Shown here one piece after another: positions 26,165 through 33,501 of a stretch of DNA of 64,000 nucleotides. Positions within the stretch are counted from its first letter, which is position 1. The number at the start of each line of letters is the position of its first letter. Below the pieces are notes generated by a model. That model had not been told where the DNA came from, did not search any database, and worked only from the letters and a program-made list of their open reading frames with translations. The position numbers and the translations under genes are program-made. Origin of the DNA: Paenirhodobacter enshiensis (GTDB lineage Bacteria > Pseudomonadota > Alphaproteobacteria > Rhodobacterales > Rhodobacteraceae); the NCBI RefSeq assembly GCF_000740785.1, contig NZ_JFZB01000014.1, positions 104,331-168,330 on the forward strand, written 5' to 3'.

Positions 26165-26774
26165 ACTTTCGCCTGACGGGCCGGTGCTGGGCGCGCGCTG
26201 CGCGCTGGACAACGCGAGCTTCGGCCCGTTCACCAGGGTGGGCGAGGACAGCCGGGTGCAGAACGCCCATTTCGGCGCCTACAGCTATTGCGACCGGCTG
26301 TGCGACATCGCCAACGCAGAAATCGGCAAGTTCGCGAATATCGCCGCGATGGTGCGGATCGGGGCGACGGACCATCCGCTCGACCGCGCGAGCCTGCATC
26401 ATTTCATGTACCGGCAGGATTATTACTGGGACGGCGTGGCCCCCTGGCCCGAGCATTGGCAGCGGCGCGAGGCGCGGCGCGCGACGATCGGCCACGACAC
26501 CTGGATCGGTCATGCCGCGATGGTGAAACCGGGCGTGGTGCTGGGCGAGGGCGCGGTCGTCGCCTCGGGCGCGGTGGTGACGAAGGATGTGGCCCCCTAT
26601 GCCATCGTCGCGGGCGTGCCGGCGAAGGTGATCCGGTTCCGCCTGCCCGAGGATCTGGCGCAGCGGATGATCGCACTCGCCTGGTGGGATTGGGATCACG
26701 AGACGCTGCGCGAGCGGATCGGCGATTTCCGCACCCTGCCGGTCGCGGCATTTCTGGAAAAATACGAGCGCTGA
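26157..26774 (+). CDS. Phosphonate-operon hexapeptide-repeat acetyltransferase
   Basis: Left-handed beta-helix acyltransferase of 205 residues, of the family found in phosphonate operons (TIGR03308 type). Hexapeptide repeats run from residue 15 and again in IGHDTWIGHAAMVKPGVVLG and EGAVVASGAVVTKDV; the xenobiotic-acetyltransferase loop with HHFMYRQDYYWDG lies between them. A role like PhnO (acetylating aminoalkylphosphonates) is possible but unproven. It overlaps phnE2 and is followed by repeat element copy 3. Confidence 0.85.
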   Translation: MPELSPDGPVLGARCALDNASFGPFTRVGEDSRVQNAHFGAYSYCDRLCDIANAEIGKFANIAAMVRIGATDHPLDRASLHHFMYRQDYYWDGVAPWPEHWQRREARRATIGHDTWIGHAAMVKPGVVLGEGAVVASGAVVTKDVAPYAIVAGVPAKVIRFRLPEDLAQRMIALAWWDWDHETLRERIGDFRTLPVAAFLEKYER

Positions 26775-26804
26775 CGGGCCGCAGGGCCAGCGGCGCGGGC
26801 GGAT

Positions 26805-26864
26805 GGGGGCTCTGCCCCCGTCTCCTTCGGAGACTCCCCCGGGATATTTTCGGAAAGCCGAAAG
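26805..26864 (+). repeat. Intergenic repeat element, copy 3
   Basis: GGGGGCTCTGCCCCC hairpin, second hairpin TCTCCTTCGGAGA, then CCCCCGGGATATTTT and a spacer ending AAAGCCGAAAG. It follows the transferase stop by about 30 nt and precedes the convergent phnF stop, so it may end transcription of the transport operon. Confidence 0.75.
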
Positions 26865-26873
26865 AGAGCGGGC

Positions 26874-27590
26874 TCAGCCCTCGGGGGTGACGGTGAGGGT
26901 GACGCGCGCGCCCACGAACCAGGTCAGGCCGTATTCGAGCGGGCGGCCTTCCGGGTCGAGGTTGAGGCTTTTCGCCCGGATCAGCGGTGCGCCCTCGGCG
27001 ATCTGCAACAGGACCGCCTGTGTCGCCGTGGCGAGGCGCGCATCGAGCCGGGTCCAGGCGCGGGTGTAATCGGGCACGCCGCAGCACGCGAGGGCGCGGG
27101 TGATCGACACCTCTTCGGCCATCACGTCGAGCAGACCCGGCAGCCGCGCCGCCGGCAGGACCGAGCGGAAATTGCCCAAGGGCACCCCATCGGCGAGCGA
27201 CACCCCTTCGAGGACATGGACGCTTTCGCCCTCGGACAACGCGAGGGCTTCGGCCTCGGCCGCATCGGCGTGGCGGGTTTCGAGCGACAGCACCCGCCGC
27301 CCCGCCACCCGACCCGAGGCCTCGAGGTTTTGGCGAAACCGCACCCTGCGGCCGAGCGGGTAATCGAGCGCCGGCGCGGAAGCCACGAAAGCCCCCGCAC
27401 CGCGCCGGCTGGTCACCAGCCCCTCATCGGCGAGCTGGGCGAGCGCGCGGCGCACGGTGTGGCGGTTGACGCCGAAGCGCTCGGACAGCTCCGCCTCGGT
27501 CGGCAGGCGGTCGCCGGCGCGGCGGCGGCCGGTGGCGATCTCCTCCTTCAGCGTGTCGGCGATGGCGATCCAGAGCGCGGTGCGTCCCAT
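26874..27590 (-). CDS. phnF: GntR/HutC-family phosphonate regulator PhnF
   Basis: Predicted repressor of the phn genes, 238 residues. The N-terminal winged helix-turn-helix has GDRLPTEAELSERFGVNRHTVRRALAQLADEG (about residues 27-58), the GntR signature; the C-terminal UTRA domain (from about residue 85) would bind a phosphonate or phosphate ligand. It is divergent from phnG with 100 nt between them, where nested inverted repeats look like its operator. Confidence 0.92.
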   Translation of the reverse strand: MGRTALWIAIADTLKEEIATGRRRAGDRLPTEAELSERFGVNRHTVRRALAQLADEGLVTSRRGAGAFVASAPALDYPLGRRVRFRQNLEASGRVAGRRVLSLETRHADAAEAEALALSEGESVHVLEGVSLADGVPLGNFRSVLPAARLPGLLDVMAEEVSITRALACCGVPDYTRAWTRLDARLATATQAVLLQIAEGAPLIRAKSLNLDPEGRPLEYGLTWFVGARVTLTVTPEG

Positions 27591-27644
27591 GTCATCGAAC
27601 TTTCATGCGGCCGGGGCTTGCCCGACTCAGGCTCCACCGGATAT

Positions 27645-27674
27645 TTGTCTAGTTGTATATTTAATTCGACAACT
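27645..27674. promoter_or_regulatory. Candidate PhnF operator in the phnF-phnG divergent region
   Basis: AT-rich island in GC-rich DNA with two nested inverted repeats: TTGTC (27645-27649) with GACAA (27668-27672), and AGTTGT (27651-27656) with ACAACT (27669-27674). The left part contains TGTCTAG and TTGTATA, which resemble half-sites of GntR/HutC regulators. It lies 17 nt before the phnG start. Confidence 0.55.
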
Positions 27675-27690
27675 CCGCAAGGTGTCTGAA

Positions 27691-28128
27691 ATGACCGATG
27701 AGCAGAAAGCGGAGCGCGCGGCCTGGATGGGGCTGCTGGCGCGCTCTCAACCCTCGGAGCTGGCGCGGCTGATGCCGGCGCTGCCGCCCCATGACACGAT
27801 CCGCGCCCCCGAGATCGGCACGACGATGATCCGCGGCCGGGCCGGCGCGACGGGGGCGGCGTTCAATCTGGGCGAGATGACGGTGACGCGCTGCGCGGTG
27901 CGGCTGGCCTCGGGGGTCGAGGGGCATGGCTATGTGCAGGGCCGCGACAAGGATCATGCCAGAAACGCCGCGCTGATCGACGCGCTGATGCAGGGGCCGG
28001 AGGCCGTGGCGCTGCGCGCCGCCGTTCTGGCGCCGTTGCAGGCAAGTGCGACCGCGCGGGCACGCGCGCGCGCCGGCGAGGCCGCGGCGACGAAGGTCGA
28101 GTTCTTCACCATGGTCCGAGGGGAATGA
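27691..28128 (+). CDS. phnG: C-P lyase core subunit PhnG
   Basis: Small subunit (145 residues) of the PhnGHIJ core that transfers phosphonate onto ATP ribose. Characteristic segments are RAAWMGLLARSQPSELARL at the N-terminus, GTTMIRGRAGATGAAFNLGEMTVTRC-type core (motifs FNLGEMTVTRC) and HGYVQGRDKDHARNAAL. The ATG at 27691 heads phnG-H-I-J-K-L-N; phnH starts one base after its stop. Confidence 0.95.
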   Translation: MTDEQKAERAAWMGLLARSQPSELARLMPALPPHDTIRAPEIGTTMIRGRAGATGAAFNLGEMTVTRCAVRLASGVEGHGYVQGRDKDHARNAALIDALMQGPEAVALRAAVLAPLQASATARARARAGEAAATKVEFFTMVRGE

Positions 28129-28129
28129 G

Positions 28130-28687
28130 ATGACCGCACCCGCTTTCACCGACACGCCGCGCGAGGCGGCACGGGCGTTTCGCGCCGCCCTCGACGCCAT
28201 GGCGCGGCCGGGGCGGATCGTGGAGATCGCCGGCCCCTCGGGCACCGGGCTGTCGCCCGCCGCGGCCGCGCTGGTGCTGACGCTCGCCGACCGCGGCACC
28301 GGGATCTGGCTGGCGCCCGCGCTCGACACGCCCGGGCTGCGCGGCTGGATCACCTTCCACACCGGGGCGGGGTTCACCGCACCTGAGGGCGCCACCTTCG
28401 CCCTCGGGCCCTGGGAAGAGATCGAACCGATCCTGCCGCGCCTGCCCGCGGGACAGCCGGATTATCCCGACCGCTCGGCCACGCCGATCATTGAATGCCA
28501 GAGCCTGAGCAAGACCGGCGCGCGCCTGACCGGCCCCGGCATCCGCGACAGCGCCCGCCTGTCGCTGCCCGACAGCCCGGCCTTCGCCGCGAATGCCGCC
28601 GCCTTCCCCTGCGGGCTCGATTTCTTCTTCACCTGCGGCGCGCACCTTGCCGCCCTGCCCCGCACCACCCACGTGGAGGTCTGCTGA
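28130..28687 (+). CDS. phnH: C-P lyase core subunit PhnH
   Basis: Subunit of the PhnGHIJ complex, 185 residues. The N-terminus REAARAFRAALDAMARPGRI and the C-terminal PCGLDFFFTCGAHLAALPRTT are PhnH hallmarks. Family knowledge places it on the outside of the core complex as a structural dimer. It overlaps phnI by one base (TGATG). Confidence 0.95.
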   Translation: MTAPAFTDTPREAARAFRAALDAMARPGRIVEIAGPSGTGLSPAAAALVLTLADRGTGIWLAPALDTPGLRGWITFHTGAGFTAPEGATFALGPWEEIEPILPRLPAGQPDYPDRSATPIIECQSLSKTGARLTGPGIRDSARLSLPDSPAFAANAAAFPCGLDFFFTCGAHLAALPRTTHVEVC

Positions 28688-29778
28688 TGTATGTCGCCGT
28701 CAAAGGGGGCGAGCGCGCCATCGACGCCGCCCATGACTGGCTCGCCCGCGAAAGGCGCGGCGCGCCCGAGCTTGCCGAGATCGGCAACGATCAGATCGCG
28801 GGGCAACTGAAACTCGCCACCGACCGGGTGATGGCCGAGGGCTCGCTGTACGACCGCGACCTTGCGGCGCTGGCGATAAGGCAGGCGCGCGGCGATCTGA
28901 TCGAGGCGATCTTCCTGATCCGCGCCTATCGCACGACGCTGCCGCGCTTCGGGCATTCGGTGCCGGTCGAGACCGCGGCGATGGCCTGCATCCGGCGCAT
29001 CTCGGCCACGTTCAAGGACGCGCCGGGGGGGCAGATCCTCGGCCCGACTTTTGACTATACCCACCGGCTGATCGACTTCGCGCTGCTGGCCGAAGGCGCG
29101 GTGCCGCCGCCGCGCGATCCGGAAACGATGCCGCATGTGACGGGGTTCCTCGGCCGCGACGGGCTGATCGAGGCGGCGGACCCCGACGACACCGAACCCG
29201 GCGATCTGACCCGCACGCCGCTGTCGCTGCCCGCCGACCGGGCGCTGCGGCTGCAGGCACTCGCGCGTGCGGACGAAGGGTTCATCCTGTCGCTCGCCTA
29301 TTCGACCCAGCGCGGCTATGGCCGCACCCATGCTTTCGTGGGCGAGCTGCGCATCGGCCTCGTCACCGTCGAGATGGAGATCCCCGAACTCGGGCTGAGC
29401 ATCGCCTTGGGCGAGGTCGAGCTGACCGAATGCGAGACGGTGAACCAGTTCCTCGGCTCGAAAACCGAACCGGCGCAGTTCACCCGCGGCTATGGGCTGG
29501 TGCTTGGCCAGTCCGAGCGCAAGGCCATCGCGATGTCTCTCGTCGACCGGGCGCTGCGCTGGAAGGAGCTTGGCGAGGATTTCACCGGCGCCCCGGCGCA
29601 GGACGAAGAATTCGTCCTCAGCCATTGCGACAACATCCAGGCGACGGGGTTCCTCGAACATATCAAGCTGCCGCATTACGTCGATTTCCAGTCCGAGCTG
29701 GAGCTGATCCGCCGCATCCGGGCGGAAGCGCTGAAACAAGGCACCGCGGACACCACTGAACCGGAGGACCGGGCATGA
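28687..29778 (+). CDS. phnI: C-P lyase nucleosidase subunit PhnI
   Basis: Catalytic subunit (363 residues) that replaces adenine of MgATP with phosphonate, giving ribose 1-phosphonate 5-triphosphate with PhnG/H/L. Visible family segments are MYVAVKGGERAIDAAH at the N-terminus, GSLYDRDLAALAIRQARGDLIEA, RISATFKDAPGGQILGPT and HVDFQ-type C-terminus (IKLPHYVDFQSELELIR). Overlaps phnH by one base and phnJ by four. Confidence 0.95.
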   Translation: MYVAVKGGERAIDAAHDWLARERRGAPELAEIGNDQIAGQLKLATDRVMAEGSLYDRDLAALAIRQARGDLIEAIFLIRAYRTTLPRFGHSVPVETAAMACIRRISATFKDAPGGQILGPTFDYTHRLIDFALLAEGAVPPPRDPETMPHVTGFLGRDGLIEAADPDDTEPGDLTRTPLSLPADRALRLQALARADEGFILSLAYSTQRGYGRTHAFVGELRIGLVTVEMEIPELGLSIALGEVELTECETVNQFLGSKTEPAQFTRGYGLVLGQSERKAIAMSLVDRALRWKELGEDFTGAPAQDEEFVLSHCDNIQATGFLEHIKLPHYVDFQSELELIRRIRAEALKQGTADTTEPEDRA

Positions 29779-30650
29779 CCGATCAGGCCTACAACTTCGC
29801 CTATCTCGACGAGGACACCAAGCGCATGATCCGCCGCGCGATCCTGAAGGGCGTGGCGATCCCCGGCTATCAGGTGCCCTTCGCCAGCCGCGAGATGCCG
29901 ATGCCTTACGGCTGGGGCACCGGCGGCGTGCAGGTCACCGCCGCCTGCCTGACCCCCGAGGACACGCTGAAGGTCATCGACCAGGGCGCCGACGACACCA
30001 CCAACGCGGTCTCGATCCGGCGGTTCTTCCAGCGCACCGCCGATGTCGCGGTGACCGAGCACACGCGGGACGCCACGCTGATCCAGACCCGCCACCGCAT
30101 CCCCGAAGAGCCGCTGACCGAAGACCAGATCATGGTCTTTCAGGTGCCGATCCCGGAGCCCCTGCGCTTCCTCGAACCGCGCGAGACCGAAACCCGCAAG
30201 ATGCACGAGCTGTCGGATTACGGGCTGATGCATGTGAAGCTTTATGAAGACATCGCAAAGAACGGCCATATCGCCACGGCTTACGATTATCCGGTGATGG
30301 TGGAGGAGCATTACGTGATGTCGCCCTCGCCGATCCCGCGCTTCGACAATCCGAAGCTCGACCGATCGCCCGCGCTGATGCTGTTCGGCGCCGGGCGCGA
30401 ACAGCGGATCTATGCGCTGCCGCCCTATACGAAGGTGCGCAGCCTCGATTTCGAGGACCACCCGTTCGAGGCCTCGAAAGCCGATCACGCCTGCGACCTG
30501 TGCGGCGCCGAAGACAGCTACCTCGACGAGGTGATCGTCGACGATGCGGGCGGGCGGATGTTCGTGTGCTCGGACACCGATCATTGCGCCGGACGGCGCG
30601 CCGCGGGCCATGTCGGACGGCTTGGCGCGGGCACGGAGGACGTGAAATGA
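29775..30650 (+). CDS. phnJ: Alpha-D-ribose 1-methylphosphonate 5-phosphate C-P lyase
   Basis: Radical-SAM enzyme that breaks the carbon-phosphorus bond. The 291-residue protein has cysteines at about residues 240, 243, 265 and 271 (CDLC, then VCSDTDHC), matching the spacing of the 4Fe-4S ligands and thiyl-radical cysteine of E. coli PhnJ. N-terminal YNFAYLDEDTKRMIRRAILK is also typical. Start overlaps phnI, stop overlaps phnK. Confidence 0.96.
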   Translation: MTDQAYNFAYLDEDTKRMIRRAILKGVAIPGYQVPFASREMPMPYGWGTGGVQVTAACLTPEDTLKVIDQGADDTTNAVSIRRFFQRTADVAVTEHTRDATLIQTRHRIPEEPLTEDQIMVFQVPIPEPLRFLEPRETETRKMHELSDYGLMHVKLYEDIAKNGHIATAYDYPVMVEEHYVMSPSPIPRFDNPKLDRSPALMLFGAGREQRIYALPPYTKVRSLDFEDHPFEASKADHACDLCGAEDSYLDEVIVDDAGGRMFVCSDTDHCAGRRAAGHVGRLGAGTEDVK

Positions 30651-31420
30651 CTGATCTTCAGATGACCCGCCCCCTGTTCAGCGTCCGCGACCTCGAAAAG
30701 CGTTACGGCGCGCGCATCGGCTGCACCGGCGTCAGCTTCGATCTGTATCCCGGCGAGGTGATGGGGATCGTGGGCGAATCCGGCTCGGGCAAGTCGACGC
30801 TGCTCGGCTGTCTCGCGGGGCACATGGCGCCCGATGCCGGCACCATCGCCTATGACGGGCGCGACGTTCTGGCGATGAGCGAACCCGAGAGGCGCCGGAT
30901 GGCGCGCACCGACTGGGCCTTCGTGCATCAGAACCCGCGCGACGGGCTGCGGCTGTCGGTCTCGGCCGGCGGCAATGTCGGCGAGCGGCTGATGGCGGTC
31001 GGCGGGCGCAACTACGGCAAGATCCGCGACACCGCCACCGACTGGCTCGGCCGGGTCGAGATCGCCGCCGACCGGATCGACGACCGGCCCTCGGCCTTCT
31101 CGGGCGGGATGCAGCAGCGGTTGCAGATCGCGCGCAATCTGGTGACGGGGCCGCGGCTGGTGTTCATGGACGAGCCGACGGGCGGCCTCGATGTCTCGGT
31201 GCAGGCGCGGCTTCTCGATCTGATCCGGGGGCTGGTGCGGCGGATGGGGCTGTCGGCCATCGTGGTGACGCACGATCTGGCGGTGGTGCGGCTTCTGGCC
31301 GACCGGCTGATGGTGATGAAGGGAGGCCGGGTGATCGAGGCCGGGCTGACCGATCAGGTGCTTGACGATCCGCAACATGCCTATACGCAGTTGCTGGTCT
31401 CCTCGGTGTTGCAGGTGTGA
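30647..31420 (+). CDS. phnK: C-P lyase system ATP-binding protein PhnK
   Basis: ABC-type ATPase (257 residues) that binds the PhnGHIJ core rather than a membrane permease. Walker A GESGSGKSTLL, Q-loop FVHQNPRDGLRL, signature FSGGMQQRLQIARN, Walker B VFMDEPTGGLD and the H-loop VVTHDLAVVR are all present. The start overlaps the phnJ stop (ATGA). Confidence 0.94.
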   Translation: MTDLQMTRPLFSVRDLEKRYGARIGCTGVSFDLYPGEVMGIVGESGSGKSTLLGCLAGHMAPDAGTIAYDGRDVLAMSEPERRRMARTDWAFVHQNPRDGLRLSVSAGGNVGERLMAVGGRNYGKIRDTATDWLGRVEIAADRIDDRPSAFSGGMQQRLQIARNLVTGPRLVFMDEPTGGLDVSVQARLLDLIRGLVRRMGLSAIVVTHDLAVVRLLADRLMVMKGGRVIEAGLTDQVLDDPQHAYTQLLVSSVLQV

Positions 31421-31430
31421 GGATGGAACG

Positions 31431-32144
31431 ATGACGATGCAGATGAATGGCATGGATCCGGTGATCCGCCTCAGGGGCGTGGCGAAGACCTTCACCTTGC
31501 ACAATCAGGGCGGCGCGGTGATCGAGGTGATGGCGGGCGCCACGCTTGCCGTCGCGGCGGGCGAATGCGTCGGGCTGGTGGGCGCCTCGGGCGCGGGCAA
31601 GTCGACGCTGATGCGGATGATCTACGGCAACTATCTGACGGCTGCGGGCACCATCGAGGTCGCGGGCACCGATGTCTCGCGCGCCGATCCGCGCGAGATC
31701 GTGGCGCTGCGCCGCGACCGGCTGGGCTATGTCAGCCAGTTCCTGCGCGTGCTGCCGCGGGTTCCCGCCCTCGACGTGGTGGCGGAGCCGCTGATCGCGC
31801 TCGGCCGGCCCGAGGAAGAGGCGCGCACCCGCGCCGCCGCGCTGCTTGCCCGGCTGCGGCTGCCCGAACGGCTGTGGTCGCTCTCGCCCACCACCTTCTC
31901 GGGCGGCGAGCAACAGCGCGTCAACATCGCCCGCGGCTTCGCCCATCCGTTCCCGGCGCTGCTCCTCGACGAGCCGACGGCGAGCCTCGATGCGCTGAAC
32001 CGCGAAACCGTGCTGACCCTGATCGAGGAAGCGAAGGACCGCGGCGCCGCCATCGTCGGCATCTTCCACGACGAGGGCGCGCGCGAACGGGTCTGCGACC
32101 GGCTGATCGACGTCACCGGCTTCACCCCCGGGCGGGAGGGCTGA
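31431..32144 (+). CDS. phnL: C-P lyase system ATP-binding protein PhnL
   Basis: Second soluble ABC ATPase of the C-P lyase system, 237 residues, needed with PhnIGH for the first nucleosidase step. Walker A GASGAGKSTLM, Q-loop YVSQFLRVLPRV, signature FSGGEQQRVNIARGFAHPFP, Walker B LLLDEPTASLD, and the PhnL-type ending IVGIFHDEGARERVCDRL. The ATG at 31431 follows GAGGATGGAA. PhnN starts 1 nt after the stop. Confidence 0.94.
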   Translation: MTMQMNGMDPVIRLRGVAKTFTLHNQGGAVIEVMAGATLAVAAGECVGLVGASGAGKSTLMRMIYGNYLTAAGTIEVAGTDVSRADPREIVALRRDRLGYVSQFLRVLPRVPALDVVAEPLIALGRPEEEARTRAAALLARLRLPERLWSLSPTTFSGGEQQRVNIARGFAHPFPALLLDEPTASLDALNRETVLTLIEEAKDRGAAIVGIFHDEGARERVCDRLIDVTGFTPGREG

Positions 32145-32145
32145 G

Positions 32146-32697
32146 ATGGCGGTCTTCGCGATCTGCGGCCCCTCGGGGGCGGGCAAGGACACGCTGATCG
32201 CCGCGCTCGAACGCGCCCGGCCCGATATCCGCGTGGTGCGCCGCATCGTCACCCGCCCGGCCGAGGCCGGGGGCGAGCCGTTCGTGCCCGCGACCGAGGC
32301 CGAGTTCTCCGAAATGGTGGAACGTGGCGATCTGGCGCTGCACTGGCGTGCGCATGGGCTGCGCTACGGCATCCCCATCTCGGCGCTCGGCGCGGCCGAG
32401 GCGGGCGAGACGGTGCTGTTCAACGCCTCGCGCGCGACGCTGGCCGAGGCCGCCCGGCGGTTTCCGGGGCTTGGCGTGATCCTCGTGACCGCAAGCCCCG
32501 AGACGCTGGCCGCCCGCCTTTCAGCCCGAGGACGCGAGAGTGCGGCGCAGATCCGCGAGCGTCTGGCGCGCGCGCCGGCCTTCGAGCTGCCCGCCGGGCT
32601 GCGGGTGATCCGCATCGACAATGACGGCGCCATCGAGACGGCGGCGGCGGCGCTGATCGCCGCGCTCGCGGTGCCCGAAGATCAGAAGCTCAGATGA
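32146..32697 (+). CDS. phnN: Ribose 1,5-bisphosphate phosphokinase
   Basis: Phosphorylates ribose 1,5-bisphosphate to PRPP, salvaging the sugar after C-P cleavage. The 183-residue guanylate-kinase-like protein has P-loop GPSGAGKDTLI at residues 6-16, RRIVTRPAEAGGEPF and HWRAHGLRYGIP. It is the last plus-strand gene before phnM; its end overlaps the convergent DUF1045 gene by eight bases. Its presence implies a source of ribose 1,5-bisphosphate, normally PhnP. Confidence 0.93.
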   Translation: MAVFAICGPSGAGKDTLIAALERARPDIRVVRRIVTRPAEAGGEPFVPATEAEFSEMVERGDLALHWRAHGLRYGIPISALGAAEAGETVLFNASRATLAEAARRFPGLGVILVTASPETLAARLSARGRESAAQIRERLARAPAFELPAGLRVIRIDNDGAIETAAAALIAALAVPEDQKLR

Positions 32698-33376
32698 GGG
32701 GGGAGCGATGAACCAGATGGAACCGCCCGTCCGCCGCCTCGCCGAAGACGCACAGGGACGCGATGCGGAACGGCACCGGCAGAATCGGCGCGAGGACGGG
32801 CGCGAGAGCCGCGCGCACCGCTTCGGCCTCGGCTTCGGTCAGCTTGCCGGTCAGCGTCAGATGAAAGCGGAACTCGTCCATGACGTAAGGATAGCCCCAG
32901 CGGTCGAGAAGCGCGACCTGCGCGGGCGAGAGTTTCTCGGGGTGGCGGCGGGCGCGGTCGGCCGCGGTCATCGGCGCGCGGAACGGATCGAGCGCCTCGA
33001 CCGCCCGCGCGGCCAGCGCCATGAGGGGGGCCGTATCGCCTTCGGGCGTCAGCGCGAGGAACCGGCCGATCCGGCGCAGCGAAAGCGCCGGCATCTCGAC
33101 CGGCGCGAGCGTGCCGCCAAGCGCATCGACGGCGGCGATCAGCGCGGCTTCGTCGCGCCCCCCGGCCAGACGGAACGGCGGCTTCAGCGTGCCGTGAAAG
33201 CCGTATTTATGCGCCTCGGCGGTCAGGGTGGGGATATCCGCCTGAAGTCCGGGCACGGCGGGACGGGGGCACTCCGCCCCCGCGACCGGATCCCAGCCGA
33301 GCCAGCTTGCCGCGAAATCGGCCAGCGGGCCGGGCTCGGGGGCGTAATAGACGGCGTAACGGGTGAACTCCGGCAT
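32690..33376 (-). CDS. DUF1045 2H-phosphoesterase of the phosphonate operon
   Basis: A 228-residue protein of the DUF1045 family found in phosphonate operons (TIGR03223 type). It carries the two HxT motifs of 2H phosphoesterases, H61-G-T63 (KYGFHGTLKPPF) and H172-L-T174 (RFHLTLTG), about 110 residues apart. 2H enzymes open cyclic phosphodiesters, which fits the 1,2-cyclic phosphate left by PhnJ. AGAGG precedes the ATG at 33376. It is convergent with phnN and divergent from phnM. Confidence 0.88.
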   Translation of the reverse strand: MPEFTRYAVYYAPEPGPLADFAASWLGWDPVAGAECPRPAVPGLQADIPTLTAEAHKYGFHGTLKPPFRLAGGRDEAALIAAVDALGGTLAPVEMPALSLRRIGRFLALTPEGDTAPLMALAARAVEALDPFRAPMTAADRARRHPEKLSPAQVALLDRWGYPYVMDEFRFHLTLTGKLTEAEAEAVRAALAPVLAPILPVPFRIASLCVFGEAADGRFHLVHRSPLI

Positions 33377-33388
33377 CGGAACCTCTGA

Positions 33389-33426
33389 GTGACAGATTTG
33401 CCGCGCGGCTGTCGCGCGGCTGACAT
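33389..33426. promoter_or_regulatory. Candidate Pho-box sites between the DUF1045 gene and phnM
   Basis: On the plus strand CTGTCGC-GCGG-CTGACAT (33409-33426) has the 7-4-7 direct-repeat layout of a PhoB box and matches 11 of 14 positions of CTGTCAT twice. On the minus strand CTGTCAC (33389-33395) lies 13 nt from the DUF1045 start. PhoB control of phosphonate genes is common, but the match here is moderate. Confidence 0.4.
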
Positions 33427-33501
33427 GCTGGGGCGTGTATGACGCCCGAATGCGACAATTCCAACAAACAGGCGGCGCATCTGGCGCCAATGGACAGAAA
33501 A

